Assembly: GCF_003143975.1 (NCBI RefSeq)
Contig: NZ_QFVR01000005.1
Coordinates: 141,191-205,190 of the forward strand
DNA: 64,000 bases
From: Kurthia sibirica
Lineage (GTDB): Bacteria; Bacillota; Bacilli; Bacillales_A; Planococcaceae
Direction: 5' to 3'
In this document: one piece after another, positions 60,884 to 64,000 of the stretch
How positions within the stretch are numbered: position 1 is the stretch's first letter
Layout: each line of letters begins with the position of its first letter
Program-made: the position numbers and the translations under genes
The notes under the pieces: generated by a model
Seen by the model: only the letters and a program-made list of their open reading frames with translations
What the model was told of the DNA's origin: nothing
Database searches by the model: none

Positions 60884-61624
60884 ATGGCTAATATACAGGA
60901 TATTCGAGATCAAACCAAAAAATTAAAACTTGAATTGACTCGCTTTATGATGAATTATAGTTTTGCACTTGATGAAATTGGCACAAAGGTCAAAATACTA
61001 AAAGAGGAATTTCATTTAATTCATGATTACAATCCTATTGAACATGTTAATAGTCGATTAAAAACACCAGAAAGCATCTTCAAAAAAATCCAACGTAAAA
61101 ATCTATCCTTTGATCTTGATGTTATTAAAAATAACATCCAAGATATTGCGGGTATTCGTATTACCTGTTCTTTTGTGTCCGATATCTATCGCATTCAAGA
61201 GATGATTTCTAAACAAAGTGACATACAGGTTATCGATATCAAAGATTATATTAAAACGCCAAAATCATCAGGTTATCAGAGTTTACACCTTATTTTAAGC
61301 GTGCCGGTATTTTTATCTGATCGTGAGGAGAGCGTTTTTGTAGAAATGCAAATCCGCACAATTGCTATGGATTTTTGGGCAAGTTTAGAACATAAAATAT
61401 ACTATAAATATAAAAAAGAAATTCCAAAACATTTAACCGATGAACTACTCGAAGCCGCAAAAACTGCCGCTTTACTTGATATGAAGATGGAATCGCTCAA
61501 TGATGAAATAAATATTTTAAAAGCGGCAGATCAAGAACCAATCAGCACCAGTATTTCTGCAGATGCTGCTCGACTTTATAGTGCATTGAAGGAAATTGAT
61601 ATGTCCCATTTTGAAGATAAATAA
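60884..61624 (+). CDS. relP: Small alarmone synthetase, YwaC/RelP type
   Basis: The 246-residue protein is a stand-alone (p)ppGpp synthetase domain without hydrolase, ACT or TGS parts. It has YNPIEHVNSRLKTPESIFKK and DIAGIRITCSFVSDIY. The pyrophosphate-transfer region is YIKTPKSSGYQSLHLIL, followed by EMQIRTIAMDFWASLEHKIY. The N-terminal LDEIGTKVKILKEEFHLIH and the RTIAMDFWASLEHKIYYK block resemble Bacillus YwaC more than YjbM. It is about 35 residues longer than YwaC, by an added C-terminal helical tail. Confidence 0.93.
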   Translation: MANIQDIRDQTKKLKLELTRFMMNYSFALDEIGTKVKILKEEFHLIHDYNPIEHVNSRLKTPESIFKKIQRKNLSFDLDVIKNNIQDIAGIRITCSFVSDIYRIQEMISKQSDIQVIDIKDYIKTPKSSGYQSLHLILSVPVFLSDREESVFVEMQIRTIAMDFWASLEHKIYYKYKKEIPKHLTDELLEAAKTAALLDMKMESLNDEINILKAADQEPISTSISADAARLYSALKEIDMSHFEDK

Positions 61625-61658
61625 TAATAAAAAATGATGTTAAGAAAAGAATGCATAA

Positions 61659-61736
61659 AGATCCCCTTTTGATAGATACTGTTAAAAAGACTACGATAAT
61701 CTGTAGTTAACATACTATTTAAATGGGATTTCTTTA
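61659..61736 (+). terminator. Long imperfect hairpin after relP
   Basis: AAGATCCC..TTTTGATAGATAC..TGTTAA..ACTAC pairs in steps with GTAG..TTAACA..TACTATTTAAA..GGGATTTCTT, giving an interrupted stem of over 25 bp. T-rich sequence follows. It is a likely terminator. Confidence 0.55.
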
Positions 61737-61849
61737 TGACTAGAATGAATCGTTCATCTTCAAATAATATCGTTACATAAGAGACAGCAGACTAACATAA
61801 ACAGGTTGATTTCCTTTTAAAAGAGCCTTATTTTAGCGATTCACCCAAC

Positions 61850-62010
61850 GCATAAAATCTAAGGTGATCCACGTATAAAAATTGCCTTATGAGCTACAGG
61901 TTTCCATGAAATTTATAAGAGATGCTATCCATTAATGGGCGTGCCCTTGATAGTCAATCATTTCTAAAAGCGCTATATAGGGCAAAATCATGTGTCCTAT
62001 ACACTTGACC
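61850..62010 (-). pseudogene. Doubtful IS3-like transposase remnant
   Basis: A minus-strand frame contains LSRARPLMDS followed by a segment ending FHGNL. This distantly recalls the (S)..G.P.DNA.IESFHG.L block of IS3-family transposases. It is broken by stops. The likeness is weak and could be chance. The remaining bases between relP and the HhH gene show no other gene. Confidence 0.2.
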
Positions 62011-62166
62011 CTATACTGAAAAAATATTTAATCAGCATAGTCAAAGTTATTTATTCGTTACAGCTCGCACCTATTCCATATAGAATCGTCACTTGAGTAA
62101 TAGGTACGTGGCATACTTTAAAAGCGAAATCTACTTGATTAGAAAGTAGAAGGACCTTTTTCAATA

Positions 62167-62210
62167 AAAAAATACCCCTTCGACAAGTACAACTGACTGC
62201 TAAAGAGGTA
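62167..62210 (-). terminator. Terminator of the HhH gene
   Basis: On the minus strand TACCTCTT pairs with AAGGGGTA (one G-U), followed by seven T, 66 bases after the stop codon. Confidence 0.7.
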
Positions 62211-62275
62211 AATGAAAAATATTATTTTATCTAGTGAGCTCAATGTAGTACGATACTTGATTGTCCATATACAAG

Positions 62276-62473
62276 CTAATCAGATTCCACTTTAAATACA
62301 TAGCCCTGTTCTTCCATTGCTTTTTTTAAAGCGGCCAATGCTTTTGGGCCGATACCATGTAAGCGTTGTAAGCTTTTTACATCGATATATTGTAGATCTT
62401 CTAATTTGTATAACTCCGCAGTATGCAGTGCACGAATCGCAGGTCGAGCTACTCCCTCTGGCCAATGATTCAT
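62276..62473 (-). CDS. Small helix-hairpin-helix protein
   Basis: The 65-residue product contains VARPAIRALHTAELYKLEDL and then VKSLQRLHGIGPKALAALKK, a pair of HhH units with the LHGIGP hairpin, like the RNA polymerase alpha C-terminal domain. It probably binds DNA or RNA without sequence specificity. Its ATG follows GGAGGG. It is monocistronic. Confidence 0.82.
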   Translation of the reverse strand: MNHWPEGVARPAIRALHTAELYKLEDLQYIDVKSLQRLHGIGPKALAALKKAMEEQGYVFKVESD

Positions 62474-62796
62474 TCATCAAGCCCTCCTTTTGTTTAATAA
62501 TTTTATATTCATTTATTCAATAAAGTACAATACTTAGATTACCGTTTTTTTCTCTATCTAACTGTCCAATCTATCGCAATGATACGCAAAATCCTCGTTC
62601 ATTAATATAGCACTTACAAATACAATATTTTAGCACAGTTTTAACAAAATTGTGAGATTTCTGTGTTTTTCTCAAAATAGATATGACAGATTTATGAATT
62701 TGTTATTTTTTTCTATAATCCTCATCGATTTATTCATAAATAAGCTATAGATTTTATCTTTTTCATTCTATACTACTAGCAGAGGTGATAAATCAA
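62474..62796. other. Divergent intergenic region
   Basis: About 320 AT-rich bases between the HhH gene (-) and a small membrane protein gene (+). Apart from their promoters and ribosome binding sites I see nothing to report. Confidence 0.4.
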
Positions 62797-63045
62797 ATGG
62801 ATATCTTTTTGTTATTAAATATTGCAAGTATCATCGTTTATATTGTTGTCTTCCTACAAATGATCGACAACAAAAGACCATTCAATAAAAACAACCTCCA
62901 TGTCATACTCGTTTTCGCAATCGGCTCCTACTTCTTTTCTGGTGAGTTTTTTGAAGGATTAAGAGGCAGTCTTGTTATTTTAATATTGCTTATTGATATT
63001 TGGATAGAACTAAACGCTTTAAAAAAACGAAAATCAAAGCAATAG
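62797..63045 (+). CDS. Small membrane protein of unknown function
   Basis: The ATG at 62797 follows AGAGGTGAT at 7 bases. The 82-residue product has three hydrophobic segments (about 2-22, 33-48 and 56-72) and a basic tail (KKRKSKQ). No family is recognised. Confidence 0.65.
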   Translation: MDIFLLLNIASIIVYIVVFLQMIDNKRPFNKNNLHVILVFAIGSYFFSGEFFEGLRGSLVILILLIDIWIELNALKKRKSKQ

Positions 63046-63106
63046 TCGATTAATACGAAAAAGTATGTTATATTTAAATGTATCTGAATAAGAGGACGTG
63101 AACTTT

Positions 63107-63481
63107 TTGATTAAAATTGAATTACCAAAACCAGACGTAGTTATTCGTCAACGTGAACAAGTACTTAAAGAGGGCGAAGCTGTTATTTCTCCAATCTTTG
63201 GCTTCATCGATTTCCATGAGATCCCACGTGATAAAGGCGGAATTATTTTATTCTTTAATGCTGCCAATGATTTATTATTCGTAGGTAAAGCGCGTAAATT
63301 ACGCCCAAGACTAAAAAAACATTTCTCTGATACGGTTTCACCTATTAAGGATCACCGTAAAGAAGTCGCTAAAATTGAAGTTTTCGTTATTGAAGATGCA
63401 ATGGAACGTGAAATTTATGAAACGTATATGGTTAACAAATTACGTTCGAAATTAAATCCAGACAAAGCATTTTTTGAATAA
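63107..63481 (+). CDS. GIY-YIG-like (UvrC N-domain-like) protein
   Basis: AGAGGA is best spaced for a TTG at 63107; a GTG at 63098 almost touches it. The 124-residue protein has PRDKGGIILFFNAANDLLFVGKARKLRPRL, cut here into its parts as GIILFFN (GIY equivalent), LLFVGKA (YIG equivalent) and the Arg that follows. A conserved Glu-Tyr pair follows near EREIYETYMVNKL. It matches the small UvrC-like nuclease family annotated in Bacillales as nucleotide excision repair endonuclease. Confidence 0.8.
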   Translation: MIKIELPKPDVVIRQREQVLKEGEAVISPIFGFIDFHEIPRDKGGIILFFNAANDLLFVGKARKLRPRLKKHFSDTVSPIKDHRKEVAKIEVFVIEDAMEREIYETYMVNKLRSKLNPDKAFFE

Positions 63482-63490
63482 TACTTATAT

Positions 63491-63529
63491 AAAAAGAGCG
63501 TAAAGATTAATTTCTTTACGCTCTTTTTA
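63491..63529 (+). terminator. Terminator
   Basis: AAAAAGAGCGTAAAG and its complement form a 15-bp stem followed by T, right after the GIY-YIG gene. Confidence 0.9.
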
Positions 63530-63540
63530 TTGATTTTTTT

Positions 63541-63712
63541 GGGTTCTATTATATATGTTGCGGTATTAAAACAATTCACATTTTAGAAAAATAGACAGAA
63601 AAAAGCACAGGTTCATCAAATCTGATCCGTTAAATCACCTCTATTCAAATCAATTGCTGATGCAAAAACACATGAAGCGATTGAGACTGACGTATTTAAT
63701 ATTGATTAGATT
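63541..63712 (+). mobile_element. ISL3-family remnant
   Basis: The left end GGTTCTATTATATATGTTG is nearly identical to that at 31917. It is followed by GTTAAATCACCT..TTCAAATCA.TTGCTG and GATGCAAAAACACATGAAGC, matching two separate parts of the transposase gene at 32083. Large internal stretches and the right end are gone. Confidence 0.75.
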
Positions 63713-63923
63713 ATTTGCTAGTTGAATCATTTGAGTATAGCATTAAAATATACCTACTATACCTTTAATACGATTTCATTTTCGTAAATACACACTTTTT
63801 CACATAACGAAGTGAACGACGCTTACAACGCCAATAGGCAATCAAATAATTCATATAAAACCGTAGGTGATGCGAGGGCACTGAAAAACTTACGTTTTTT
63901 ATGACGAGTTGATTTTTTAGATA

Positions 63924-63970
63924 AAAATAAGGCACTTTCTGTTCGATTTGAACAGAAAGTGCCTTATTTT
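63924..63970. terminator. 21-bp perfect hairpin terminator
   Basis: AAAATAAGGCACTTTCTGTTC and its complement flank a 5-base loop. It probably ends a minus-strand gene entering from beyond the window: the last bases, read on the minus strand, give MKKSKK then TAG or another short C-terminus. Too little is visible to call that gene. Confidence 0.82.
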
Positions 63971-64000
63971 ATTGTCTATTTCTTACTCTTTTTCATTTAG

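Noticed and set aside
63971..64000. C-terminus of a further minus-strand gene
   Set aside because: A strong terminator suggests one, but fewer than ten codons are visible and the frame cannot be chosen.

Overview
This AT-rich window looks like the chromosome of a low-GC Gram-positive bacterium of the order Bacillales, most likely a Kurthia/Lysinibacillus-type member of the Planococcaceae (Caryophanaceae). The grounds are AGGAGG-type ribosome binding sites, a T-box leader, FMN riboswitches, a ydaJKLMN-type exopolysaccharide operon, a meso-diaminopimelate dehydrogenase gene and Bacillus-like envelope genes. The genus is an inference; no ribosomal gene is present to settle it.

Layout. 1-8.9 kb is an accessory stretch on the minus strand. 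It holds the start of a chemotaxis receptor, an IS30 transposase tail, an Rrf2 regulator / SAM methyltransferase / CxxC flavoprotein module with a clear operator, the wreck of an RHS toxin gene, a SUKH immunity-type gene and several small exported or unknown proteins. 9-11.6 kb is proBA behind a proline-type T-box. 12-13.8 kb encodes a surface protein with five SH3b repeats. 14-16.4 kb is a short riboflavin operon (ribE-ribB-ribH) preceded by three consecutive FMN riboswitches, each followed by its own terminator-like hairpin; this is the most unusual thing in the window. 16.7-24.8 kb carries an ABC exporter, a GH114-like lipoprotein, a metallophosphoesterase, an aminotransferase and an ldh-lctP lactate unit. 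24.9-31.7 kb is the ydaJKLMN-type polysaccharide operon, whose GGDEF protein has lost its active site but kept the c-di-GMP I-site. An internally deleted ISL3 element with intact target duplications follows, then tRNA-Lys and a very large two-domain TagF-like protein.

37-50 kb is mostly housekeeping: a GlcD-type oxidase, a metal-site-less CDF homologue, ctaB, proC, a KTSC protein, ddh-azlCD and cardiolipin synthase. 50-56 kb has three unknown proteins, HAD phosphatases, a 21-bp tandem repeat and a polysaccharide deacetylase. 56-59.6 kb is a YtrA-like GntR/ABC transporter operon with an operator overlapping its promoter. 59.8-64 kb has an aldo/keto reductase, an IS6-like miniature element, the alarmone synthetase YwaC/RelP, a helix-hairpin-helix protein, a UvrC-like GIY-YIG protein and a second ISL3 fragment.

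How the parts work together: proBA (T-box) and the distant proC make proline; ribE/ribB/ribH cover the late and DHBP branches of riboflavin synthesis, while ribD and GTP cyclohydrolase II must be elsewhere; ydaJKLMN makes a c-di-GMP-controlled polysaccharide; ldh and lctP handle L-lactate. Genes are mostly single or in short operons closed by strong hairpin terminators. Traces of four insertion-sequence families (IS30, ISL3, IS6 and doubtfully IS3) are all degraded, so the region has been shaped by past mobile-element activity but carries no intact element.
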